A DNA stretch of 46,951 nucleotides from Prevotella sp. (GTDB lineage: Bacteria > Bacteroidota > Bacteroidia > Bacteroidales > Bacteroidaceae), in the NCBI GenBank assembly GCA_020026195.1, contig JAHHQW010000013.1, positions 1 through 46,951 of the forward strand, written 5' to 3'. The position numbers were made by a program, and so were the translations under genes. This document shows, piece after piece, positions 25,697 to 33,524 of this stretch. Numbering within the stretch: position 1 is the first letter of the stretch; the number at the start of each line of letters is the position of its first letter. The notes under the pieces were generated by a model, which was not told the DNA's origin, did not search any database, and worked only from the letters and a program-made list of their open reading frames with translations.

Positions 25697-27634
25697 TTAC
25701 AAAATGTTACTTCCTAACAATTTTGCAAGATTATTACGAATCGTCTGCGCATCGCTATATTTCGCCATTGCCTCTTTCAACTTTTCAGGATCGTTCTGTG
25801 ATGCCATAATCTCGTCGCGGTATTCTTTTATGCGGTTCTCGATTATGTCCATGCGATAATCAAGTATCAGGTGTCTGATGTCGTTGCGTACGTTGTCTGG
25901 TGTTATTTGGGGTTGCAGACTGCGGCTTAACTTAAATTTCTCAACGCTGAGGTCGGTTGCAAGCGAACTTATTTCAAAGTCAGGGTGCATGGTAAAATAT
26001 GTCTCTGCCACAAAATCCTTGTCGCTGCTGTGTTCTACGGCTTCTTGAAGAATATTGTTGAATAATGGATTCTGAAACTTAAGATTATCAGCCGACAGCT
26101 CATAATTTACGTATTGGGCAAGATTTAGCGATGTAGTACCTTTTGTACCGTCTTCGTTTTCAAATTCTACATTATTATATATCACTATTTCTCCGTAACG
26201 TATCACCATCTGTATTATGAGACGTTCTATCTTCAGGCCGGCAGAGCTGACGTCCGATTTTTGCTCTTTTATCTGAGTGATAATTTTTTCCTTCTGTCTT
26301 TCCTCCTCCTTGCGAATGTTCTCCTTGTCACTATAAATGTATTGGTTCATTATCGTGATGAGAGTTGTTTCGCTAAGTCCCAGACTTGATGCACTTTCCT
26401 TGAGATACGATGCACGTATTATAGGGTCGGATATTACAGATACGCTCCTTATTATACTGTTCACGGCTTCTGCACGTTTCACCGTGTCGGTAACGCCTTC
26501 CAGCATCACACGAGTCTTAAATTTTATGAAGTCGGTAGCGTTGTTTATGATATAGTTTCTGAATTCTTCGGCAGAATGTTTCTGTGCGAATCCGTCCGGG
26601 TCCTCGTCCTGTGGCAGCAGTAGCACTTTGATGTTCATGCCTTCAGAAAGAAGCATGTCCGTTCCGCGCAGTGCCGCATGTATGCCGGCGGCATCACCGT
26701 CGTAAATAAGTGTGATGTTCGGAGAAAAGCGGCGCAGCAGACGAATCTGATGAATGCTCAGTGCCGTACCAGAGTTGGCCACCACATTCTCTATACCGCA
26801 CTGATGCATAGATATTACGTCGGTATAGCCTTCCACCATATAGACCATGTCTTCTTTTACGATAGCTTTTTTAGCCTGGTAGATACCATAGAGTTCATGG
26901 TCCTTATGATAGATTTCAGAGTCTGGTGAGTTTAGATATTTCTGGTTGAGGCCTTTAGTTCTGCTGTCTATGAGTCGGCCGCCGAAGGCACATACCTTGC
27001 CGCTTACGTTAATCCATGGAAATATCACACGGCCGGAGAACTTGTCTACAAGCTCTTCGTGTTCGGTCTTGAAACAAAGTCCCGTCTTAACCAGATAGTC
27101 GTCTTTGTAACCAGCCGCCAGCGCAGCATTTGCCATGTTAGAACGGTCGGCAAGAGCAAAACCGAGGTCAAACTTCTCTATAATGTCGTCTCGGAAACCA
27201 CGAGAGCGGAAGTACTGCATTCCGATGGCACGTCCGTCGATGTCATTATGTAGAAGATTCTTAAAGTAATCTTTTGCCCATTCGTTTACGATGAACAGAC
27301 TCTCACGTTCGTTCTCCTTGCGCTTTTCGTCATCACTCAGTTCGTGTTCCACTATTTCTATGTGATAACGTTTGGCAAGCCAGCGCAGAGCCTCCGGGTA
27401 AGTCATCTGTTCGTGTTCCATTATGAATCCCACGGCATTGCCACCTTTGCCGCAAGAAAAACAATGACAGATGCCTCGTGATGGAGAAACTACGAACGAC
27501 GGTGTCTTTTCGTTATGGAAAGGACACAGACCCTTGAAGTTAGAACCCGATTTGCGTAATGATACGAATTCTGAAACCACGTCTACGATGTCGGCGGCGT
27601 TCATTATTCTGTCTATGGTGGCTTTGTCTATCAT
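25697..27634 (-). CDS. dnaG: DNA primase DnaG
   Basis: A 645-residue bacterial primase. A CHC2 zinc finger (Cys37, His40, Cys58, Cys61), the RNAP-basic region (YFRSRGFRDDIIEKFDLGFA) and a Toprim core with VEGYTDVISMHQCG and IYDGDAAGIHAA are present. A C-terminal helicase-binding region is divergent. It makes RNA primers for chromosome replication. Unusually, surface-glycan genes follow it on the same strand after 46 bases. Confidence 0.96.
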   Translation of the reverse strand: MIDKATIDRIMNAADIVDVVSEFVSLRKSGSNFKGLCPFHNEKTPSFVVSPSRGICHCFSCGKGGNAVGFIMEHEQMTYPEALRWLAKRYHIEIVEHELSDDEKRKENERESLFIVNEWAKDYFKNLLHNDIDGRAIGMQYFRSRGFRDDIIEKFDLGFALADRSNMANAALAAGYKDDYLVKTGLCFKTEHEELVDKFSGRVIFPWINVSGKVCAFGGRLIDSRTKGLNQKYLNSPDSEIYHKDHELYGIYQAKKAIVKEDMVYMVEGYTDVISMHQCGIENVVANSGTALSIHQIRLLRRFSPNITLIYDGDAAGIHAALRGTDMLLSEGMNIKVLLLPQDEDPDGFAQKHSAEEFRNYIINNATDFIKFKTRVMLEGVTDTVKRAEAVNSIIRSVSVISDPIIRASYLKESASSLGLSETTLITIMNQYIYSDKENIRKEEERQKEKIITQIKEQKSDVSSAGLKIERLIIQMVIRYGEIVIYNNVEFENEDGTKGTTSLNLAQYVNYELSADNLKFQNPLFNNILQEAVEHSSDKDFVAETYFTMHPDFEISSLATDLSVEKFKLSRSLQPQITPDNVRNDIRHLILDYRMDIIENRIKEYRDEIMASQNDPEKLKEAMAKYSDAQTIRNNLAKLLGSNIL

Positions 27635-27679
27635 AATGGTTTAAGATATATGTGCAGTGTGGGTAACTGCTAAACAAAC

Positions 27680-27711
27680 AGAAATGGGGAAGTGGACATC
27701 TGCCCATTTCT
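27680..27711 (-). terminator. Probable terminator after the acyl-CoA dehydrogenase gene
   Basis: AGAAATGGG (27680-27688) and CCCATTTCT (27703-27711) form a perfect 9-bp stem with a 14-nt loop. On minus it is followed by GTTTGTTTAG, a modest T-tract. It sits between the acd 3' end and dnaG. Confidence 0.55.
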
Positions 27712-27740
27712 CCATTTCCATATATTAGATGTTAAACTGA

Positions 27741-29450
27741 TTATTTCTGAACGAAATATTTCAAATCATCTGTGCTGAGGTTCATCAGGTAGTGATGATG
27801 GCCGATGATTTCTTCTTCTGCGTGACGTACGAATACGTTAGCGCTGTCGGCGAACAGTTCGGGAGCACGAGAAGCATCGTCGATGATGAGCAGTGACATG
27901 AGGATGTCTGCTGTCATTTCGTACAGACGACGGCCTGCAAAGTCGTGGTAGTCCTGATTGTCCTGAGCCTTAACGCGCTCTATGCATTCCTCGTACAGAG
28001 GGATAAGCTTCTGGATGCGCTCCTTCAGCGGCTTCATATCCTCAGAAACTTCGCTTTCCATAAGCTCGTTCATTATTGTGAGGTATGTTCCGTTAGTGAT
28101 GTAGCGGATGGCTGCAACCACCTGGAGCTGTGTCGTACCTTCGTAGATAGAGAAGATACGGGCATCACGATACAGACGCTGGCTCTTATATTCCATGATG
28201 AATCCGGAACCGCCGTGAACCTGTATTGCATCGTATGCATTCTGGTTGGCATATTCAGAGTTCATACCCTTTGTTATAGGAGTCATGGCATCAGCCATAC
28301 GTGTGTACTTCTTCATCTCTGCGCGTTCCTCGCCTGTGAGCTTGCGCTCGCGTGAAATGTCTTCGAGAGCCTTGTAAAGGTCAACGTAACGTGCTGTCTG
28401 ATAGAGAATGCTGCGTCCTGCGTCGAGCTTAGCCTTCATGCGTGAAAGCATGTCGTAAACTGCGGGGAACTTAACGATTTCTGTATCAAACTGCTTACGC
28501 TCGCGGGCATAAGCTATGGCCTCGTTGTATGCAGCCTGTGATACGCCGACACTCTGGGCAGCGATGCCGAGACGTGCGCCGTTCATGAGAGCCATTACGT
28601 ACTTGATAAGACCCATACGTGTGCTTCCGCAGAGTTCTGCATGAGCATTCTTGAATACGAGCTCGCATGTAGGTGAGCCGTGGATACCTAACTTATTTTC
28701 TATGTGACGTACTGTAACGCCGCCCTGCTTCTTGTCGTAGATGAACATAGACAGACCGCGGCCGTCCTTTGTACCTTCCTCAGAACGAGCAAGTACCAGA
28801 TGGATGTCGCTGTCACCGTTAGTGATGAAACGCTTGACACCGTTCAGCAGCCAGCAGCCATCTTCCTCAGAGTAGCGTGCCTTGAGCATAACGCTCTGAA
28901 GGTCAGAGCCAGCATCAGGTTCTGTAAGGTCCATACTCATTGTCTCGCCCTGGCATACACGGGGAATATACTTCTCGCGCTGTTCCTCGCTGCCAAATTC
29001 GTAGAGAGTCTCGATACAGTCCTGCAAACTCCAGATGTTCTGGAAACCGGCATCGGCAGCTGACATGATTTCAGAAGCCATTGAGTACGGTGTGATAGGG
29101 AGGTTCAGACCACCATAGCGGCGGGGCATAGAAATACCCCACAGACCTGCCTTGCGTGTGGCGTCGAGGTTCTCGTATGTTTTTGATGCATACACCATAC
29201 GGCCGTCAACAAGGTGCGGACCTTCAAGGTCTACGGCCTCGCTGTTAGGTTCGATGACGTTAGCGGCGATGTCGCCTGCGATGTCGAGCAGACGGTCGTA
29301 GCTGTCGATGGCGTCATCAAGGTCTACGGGTGCAAAATCGTATTTATCTTTATCAGCAAATCCACGTTCTCTGAGTTCTACAATACGCTTCATCAGCGGG
29401 TGATGAAGATGAAACTCCAATTCGGGATGATCTTTATAATAGTTTGCCAT
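27741..29450 (-). CDS. Acyl-CoA dehydrogenase
   Basis: A 569-residue flavoprotein dehydrogenase of the longer Bacteroidetes type. It has MDLTEPDAGSDLQSVMLKAR and NGVKRFITNGDSDIHLVLAR in the middle domain, YKSQRLYRDARIFSIYEGTT with the catalytic-base-type Glu, and a C-terminal helical extension of about 100 residues. It oxidises an acyl-CoA to the enoyl-CoA, or runs in reverse, passing electrons to EtfAB encoded just upstream. The chain-length preference cannot be read from sequence. Confidence 0.93.
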   Translation of the reverse strand: MANYYKDHPELEFHLHHPLMKRIVELRERGFADKDKYDFAPVDLDDAIDSYDRLLDIAGDIAANVIEPNSEAVDLEGPHLVDGRMVYASKTYENLDATRKAGLWGISMPRRYGGLNLPITPYSMASEIMSAADAGFQNIWSLQDCIETLYEFGSEEQREKYIPRVCQGETMSMDLTEPDAGSDLQSVMLKARYSEEDGCWLLNGVKRFITNGDSDIHLVLARSEEGTKDGRGLSMFIYDKKQGGVTVRHIENKLGIHGSPTCELVFKNAHAELCGSTRMGLIKYVMALMNGARLGIAAQSVGVSQAAYNEAIAYARERKQFDTEIVKFPAVYDMLSRMKAKLDAGRSILYQTARYVDLYKALEDISRERKLTGEERAEMKKYTRMADAMTPITKGMNSEYANQNAYDAIQVHGGSGFIMEYKSQRLYRDARIFSIYEGTTQLQVVAAIRYITNGTYLTIMNELMESEVSEDMKPLKERIQKLIPLYEECIERVKAQDNQDYHDFAGRRLYEMTADILMSLLIIDDASRAPELFADSANVFVRHAEEEIIGHHHYLMNLSTDDLKYFVQK

Positions 29451-29460
29451 AATTTTTTCT

Positions 29461-30483
29461 TTATTTACTGCCTTCTCTGTAATACTTAATCATTTTCGGT
29501 AACACTTCCTCTACTGTGCCATTGATGACATAGTCGGCTATCTTGTTGATAGGTGCGTCGGGGTCGCTGTTTACTGAAATGATGATACCGCTGTCCTGCA
29601 TACCTGCGATGTGCTGTATCTGACCTGAGATACCGAATGCGAAATATACTTTCGGGTGTACCGTTACACCTGTCTGTCCTATCTGGCGGTCAGCATCTAC
29701 CCAGCCTGCATCCACTGCGGCACGGCTTGCGCCTACCTCACCGTGGAGTTCCTTGGCAAGTGCGAAGAGCTGGTCGAAACCTTCCTTGCTGCCTACACCG
29801 TAGCCGCCGGCTACGATTATTGGTGCGCCCTTGAGGTTGTTCTTTGCCTTCTCTACTTCGCGGCTGATTACTTTTACTAAAAAGTCTGTATCGCTTACAT
29901 AGTTCTTTACTTCCGGATAAACAACCTCGCCCTTGTAGTTCTGGTCGAGAATCTCGCGCTTCATGACACCCTCGCGTACTGTTGCCATCTGAGGACGGTG
30001 GTCGGGGTTAACGATTGTTGCAACGATGTTGCCACCGAATGCGGGACGAATCTGATAAAGCAGGTTCTCGTAATGTTTCTTAGAAGCTCTGTCGTCGAAG
30101 TCACCGATTTCAAGTTCTGTACAGTCGGCTGTCAGACCGCTTGTAAGTGATGAAGAAACACGGGGACCGAGGTCACGACCGATTACTGTTGCACCGAAGA
30201 GACATATCTGAGGCTTCTCTTCCTTGAACAGGTTTACTATTATTGATGTATGGGGAGCCGATGTGTAAGGGAAAAGACCTTCACCATCGAATACAAACAG
30301 TTTGTCGACACCGTAAGGCAGTATGCTGCTCTCTACCTTGCCCTTGATACCGGTACCGATAACAACGGCATTGAGCTGTACGTTAAGTCTGTCGGCAAGC
30401 TTGCGTCCTTTTGTAAGGAGTTCCTGAGATACTTCGGCTACTTCCGTGCCTTCTATCTCACAATATACAAATACGTTATTCAT
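29461..30483 (-). CDS. etfA: Electron transfer flavoprotein subunit alpha
   Basis: A 340-residue EtfA. The N-terminal AANH-like domain is followed by the conserved FAD-binding C-terminus, with VAGGYGVGSKEGFDQLFALA, GASRAAVDAGWVDADRQIGQ, TGVTVHPKVYFAFGISGQIQ and ISVNSDPDAPINKIADY. It shuttles electrons between the acyl-CoA dehydrogenase (10 bases downstream) and a redox partner. It is separated from etfB by 33 bases. Confidence 0.95.
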   Translation of the reverse strand: MNNVFVYCEIEGTEVAEVSQELLTKGRKLADRLNVQLNAVVIGTGIKGKVESSILPYGVDKLFVFDGEGLFPYTSAPHTSIIVNLFKEEKPQICLFGATVIGRDLGPRVSSSLTSGLTADCTELEIGDFDDRASKKHYENLLYQIRPAFGGNIVATIVNPDHRPQMATVREGVMKREILDQNYKGEVVYPEVKNYVSDTDFLVKVISREVEKAKNNLKGAPIIVAGGYGVGSKEGFDQLFALAKELHGEVGASRAAVDAGWVDADRQIGQTGVTVHPKVYFAFGISGQIQHIAGMQDSGIIISVNSDPDAPINKIADYVINGTVEEVLPKMIKYYREGSK

Positions 30484-30516
30484 ATTTCTTTCTTGTTTAT
30501 TAGGTGAAGCGGCGGA

Positions 30517-31386
30517 TTAACCGATAATCTTATCTGCAATGAGACCCTCCATGAGTCCCTTGATTTCTTCGTCGCTGCTGCCGATAGTTGTTGTTTCCTT
30601 TGTCTGGAACACGATGTTCTTTACTGTCTTTACCTTGGTGGGCGAACCACTGAGACCGCACTGTGCGGGATCGCCGTCAACGTCGGCAACCGACCACTGT
30701 GTGAGCGTAAGGTAAGGACGCTGTTCGTAAAGTTCGGCATACTTGTCGTCCTTGGCACGCTCCAGGGGAGCTGTGGCACGCTTGTATTTCATTACGAGAC
30801 GTGCGTTGCAGGGACGGCAGGGTGCTGCTGTTCCGTTTACTGTTACAAGTACCGGTGTCGGAGCCTCTACTACTTCTACACCTCCGTCGATGCGGCGGCG
30901 GATAGTGAGTCTGCCTTCCTCGCACTTCATGATTTCTTCGGCGTATGTCACCTGGTTGAGACCAAGTTTCTGAGCCACCTGGGGACCTACCTGTGCTGTA
31001 TCACCGTCAATAGCCTGACGACCGCCGATAACGATGTCGGCACCGCCAATCTTCTTGATGGCTGTTGCGAGCGCGTATGATGTTGCGAGAGTATCAGCTC
31101 CTGCAAACAAACGGTCAGTAAGCAGCCAGCCTGTATCTGCGCCGCGATATAATCCTTCTCTTATTATTTCTGCTGCTCTTGGAGGACCCATTGTGAGTAT
31201 TCCTACAGTTGATCCCGGGTTCTGCTCCTTAAGGCGTAATGCCTGTTCAAGGGCGTTCATGTCTTCCGGGTTGAAAATAGCAGGTAATGCAGCACGGTTG
31301 ATCGTGCCTTCTGCCGTCATGGCATTCTTTCCTGCATTTCTTGTGTCTGGTACCTGCTTGGCAAGTACAACGATTTTCAAACTCAT
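30517..31386 (-). CDS. etfB: Electron transfer flavoprotein subunit beta
   Basis: A 289-residue EtfB. It has KIVVLAKQVPDTRNAGKNAM at the start, FNPEDMNALEQALRLKEQNP, and GGRQAIDGDTAQVGPQVAQK with LGL after it, all typical of the family. It forms a heterodimer with EtfA and binds AMP, or a second FAD in bifurcating types. The bifurcating type cannot be assigned here without alignment. It is first gene of etfB-etfA-acd, behind a full-consensus promoter. Confidence 0.95.
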   Translation of the reverse strand: MSLKIVVLAKQVPDTRNAGKNAMTAEGTINRAALPAIFNPEDMNALEQALRLKEQNPGSTVGILTMGPPRAAEIIREGLYRGADTGWLLTDRLFAGADTLATSYALATAIKKIGGADIVIGGRQAIDGDTAQVGPQVAQKLGLNQVTYAEEIMKCEEGRLTIRRRIDGGVEVVEAPTPVLVTVNGTAAPCRPCNARLVMKYKRATAPLERAKDDKYAELYEQRPYLTLTQWSVADVDGDPAQCGLSGSPTKVKTVKNIVFQTKETTTIGSSDEEIKGLMEGLIADKIIG

Positions 31387-31415
31387 AAGTTGTCTGTTAA
31401 TGAATAATTAGGCTG

Positions 31416-31446
31416 CAAATTTAGGTGTTTTTTGGTTGAATTCAAA
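31416..31446 (-). promoter_or_regulatory. Promoter of etfB-etfA-acd
   Basis: On minus, TTTG (31446-31443), exactly 19 bases, then TAAATTTG (31423-31416), a perfect fit to the Bacteroidetes consensus. The -7 box is 29 bases from the etfB ATG, giving a short leader. Confidence 0.8.
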
Positions 31447-31681
31447 GGAAATAAAGGAAAATATGGCATAACTGGGTGTCTGACACCGCTTTTTGTAAAC
31501 TCTTAACAATTATATTATTAAAGAATAAATATACACATAAATATATAAGTTTAGCTTGTCTGGCACTTATGCCGGCCTGTGTATCTGTATGTATTATGTA
31601 ACGAATATTTGTGTTCTTTATTATAATAATATGTGTATTTAGCATTGAATAATCCTATGTTTCATAAGCAAACATACTATG

Positions 31682-31769
31682 TTTACAAACTTTCGCAGTT
31701 GCATTAATAAACTTTCTCAGTTGGGTTTATAAACTTTTGCAGTTGTGTTTACAAACTTTTGTAATGACG
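31682..31769. repeat. Four direct repeats of exactly 22 bp (iteron-like)
   Basis: Units begin at 31682, 31704, 31726 and 31748. The core is TTTAYAAACTTTYKCAGTTG. AAACTTT recurs at 31687, 31709, 31731 and 31753, so the phase is exactly 22 bp, two helical turns. The fourth unit diverges after AAACTTTTG. This is the hallmark spacing of iterons bound by replication initiators, and a replication protein gene lies 690 bases to the right. The array is also 296 bases upstream of etfB, so a regulatory array is the alternative. Confidence 0.75.
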
Positions 31770-32038
31770 AAAGATTTATGTTTCTTTACAATCGGAAATT
31801 TTAGTCGTGGAATGTGGATTTTTTAAACTATTACGACGAGTGTAATCGAAGAAAATTTTTTATGCCGCTTACTTCTTTGTCAGTCAGCGAGATACGCCGC
31901 AATCTGATAATCATCTGAAAAAATAGTTGCGAAAATGTTATTATTTTTCATTGCGTTTTATTATCTTTGCAAACATGAAAGGATGAGAAAAAAAGAAAGG
32001 AGAGAATAATCTTTACGAAATACGAAAATGTGCAGTAT

Positions 32039-32083
32039 GTACATTAATACTAACATGATGTGTGTCAGGCAGTATTGATGTAC
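32039..32083. repeat. Imperfect inverted repeat, 13-bp arms
   Basis: GTACATTAATACT (32039-32051) and AGTATTGATGTAC (32071-32083) are inverted copies with one mismatch, separated by 19 bases. It lies between the iteron-like array and the replication genes. It could be an operator or part of an origin. Confidence 0.55.
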
Positions 32084-32097
32084 AGAGTGTCTTTATC

Positions 32098-32119
32098 CCG
32101 TCATAACATGATATGACGG
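32098..32119. repeat. Perfect 8-bp hairpin
   Basis: CCGTCATA (32098-32105) and TATGACGG (32112-32119) flank a 6-base loop. No T-run follows on plus, so this is not a terminator for that strand. It is 15 bases after the larger dyad. Confidence 0.5.
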
Positions 32120-32453
32120 AAATATGAGAATGTAAAATGTAAATATAATTTATTTGAGAGAATAACTTAAAAATTAAATGAATATGAATGATACGGCTTA
32201 GATAAGACAGAATAAAAAAGTTTCATCATGAAGATGGGATGAAAGGAGGAAGGGACTGCTTAGGAAAGGAGGGACAAGTAAGTGCTCTTAACGATAAAGA
32301 CGCCTGCTTTATTTCCATAAACAGTTACAATCATCAATTTTTCAGTTAAGGTTCACAGGTGCATGAAGATGTATCTAAAACATGTCGTGCACTTTTTGTT
32401 CCGCAAAAATAAATGTAAAACGGACATTCCGTGTCCTATTAAAATTTATAATA

Positions 32454-33524
32454 ATGACAAAAACAAATAAAAACGTGAAAGTAGTTGTTGACTATGATTT
32501 TCTCGCACTGCCGGAAATAAAGCAGATAAGAGCAAAATACAAATATCTTGGATTTACAGTGGCTGTAATGTTGCAGCTTGAGCTTTCAAAGTATAAGCAC
32601 GGCATAGGCAGAATATCTGCTCTCCGTCCGATGTCGCACGAGATAGGCGTGCAGCTGAAAACTCTCACAGGCATAATGAACGAATGCTGTATGTTCGTGA
32701 TGGACTATAAGAATGATGTATTTTATATTCCGCGTCTGCGTAAGAAACTGCACCTCACGATACAGCCTTCCGATGAGGAGATAAATGACATTCTGAACAA
32801 CGGTAATGTGTATTACGGCTATGGCGAAAAACGTGACACAGAGTCGGAGACTTATGAAAAAGATTCGGAAAAGATTTCGGAAAGATTTGAAATCTTACAG
32901 ACACAAAATGCTGATAATCAAAACAAGTCGGATTTTACTATTAAAGATAAAGATATAAAGGTTAAAGATAAAGACATCATATCAGACGATGATGATGCCG
33001 GAGAAAATAAATTTAAGGAAATACTTTCATCACATTCGTGGTGCCGTTCGGTAAAGAAACGCCACGGCGTAAATCTTGAAGATGCCGGAACGCTCGGAAT
33101 TTTTGCACAATGGATGTATAATTACTGTCGTACGAACGACAAAAAGCTGAACAGCAGGAGCGAGCTGCGCCGTTATGCAAGTAATCTGCTGCGCCACGGC
33201 ACCAATACCCGTGCCGAGTTTGACAGATACTGCACTGAGGCTGTGCCCGATCAGTATATGACAATGCATTGTGCTGATAATCAGAGAAAAGATATCCACA
33301 TCGCAGATTATGAGAATGTCTGTGACGGAGTGAGATATACCTGCGAAGGACAGATTATTCCGCATGATGCCCCGAAACAGCCGGCACCGTCGATGGCATA
33401 CAGTTACATACGTAACGAGTGGATTAGTATCAGGGAATATGATGCTGTGAGCGAAACTGCTGCATACGACCGTAATGTGAGTGAAATCCCCGGATATGTT
33501 AAGGGACTGGGAGGTGCGGAATGA
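32454..33524 (+). CDS. DUF4373-like replication protein
   Basis: 356 residues from ATG at 32454 (MTKTNKNVKVVVDYDFLALP). An in-frame ATG at 32382 would add 24 residues unlike the family. The first about 100 residues (FLALPEIKQIRAKYKYLGF, then MLQLELSKYKHG) resemble the DUF4373/Lin1244-type N-terminal domain found in phage and mobile-element replication proteins. The middle (about 115-185) is charged and low in complexity (IKDKDIKVKDKDI). The C-terminal part is unassigned. The stop overlaps the primase-helicase start by 4 bases. By analogy it may bind the origin or load the helicase; this is inferred. The family call rests on memory of the domain, not a search. Confidence 0.7.
   Translation: MTKTNKNVKVVVDYDFLALPEIKQIRAKYKYLGFTVAVMLQLELSKYKHGIGRISALRPMSHEIGVQLKTLTGIMNECCMFVMDYKNDVFYIPRLRKKLHLTIQPSDEEINDILNNGNVYYGYGEKRDTESETYEKDSEKISERFEILQTQNADNQNKSDFTIKDKDIKVKDKDIISDDDDAGENKFKEILSSHSWCRSVKKRHGVNLEDAGTLGIFAQWMYNYCRTNDKKLNSRSELRRYASNLLRHGTNTRAEFDRYCTEAVPDQYMTMHCADNQRKDIHIADYENVCDGVRYTCEGQIIPHDAPKQPAPSMAYSYIRNEWISIREYDAVSETAAYDRNVSEIPGYVKGLGGAE

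Larger units (their letters stand above)
31770..32453. other. Non-coding AT-rich region with dyads (candidate origin region)
   Basis: No credible gene is visible. It contains AT-rich tracts (about 31800-31975) and a -7-like TATCTTTG at 31962-31969 on plus that could start the DUF4373 transcript, although TTTG is not at 19-base spacing. Two dyads lie at 32039-32119. Purine-rich stretches (about 31980-32010, 32205-32280) follow. Together with the repeats to the left this resembles a replication-origin or control region. Confidence 0.4.

Noticed and set aside
31500..31769. CRISPR-like array
   Set aside because: The repeats are contiguous 22-bp units without unique spacers and there are no cas genes; iteron-like repeats fit better.
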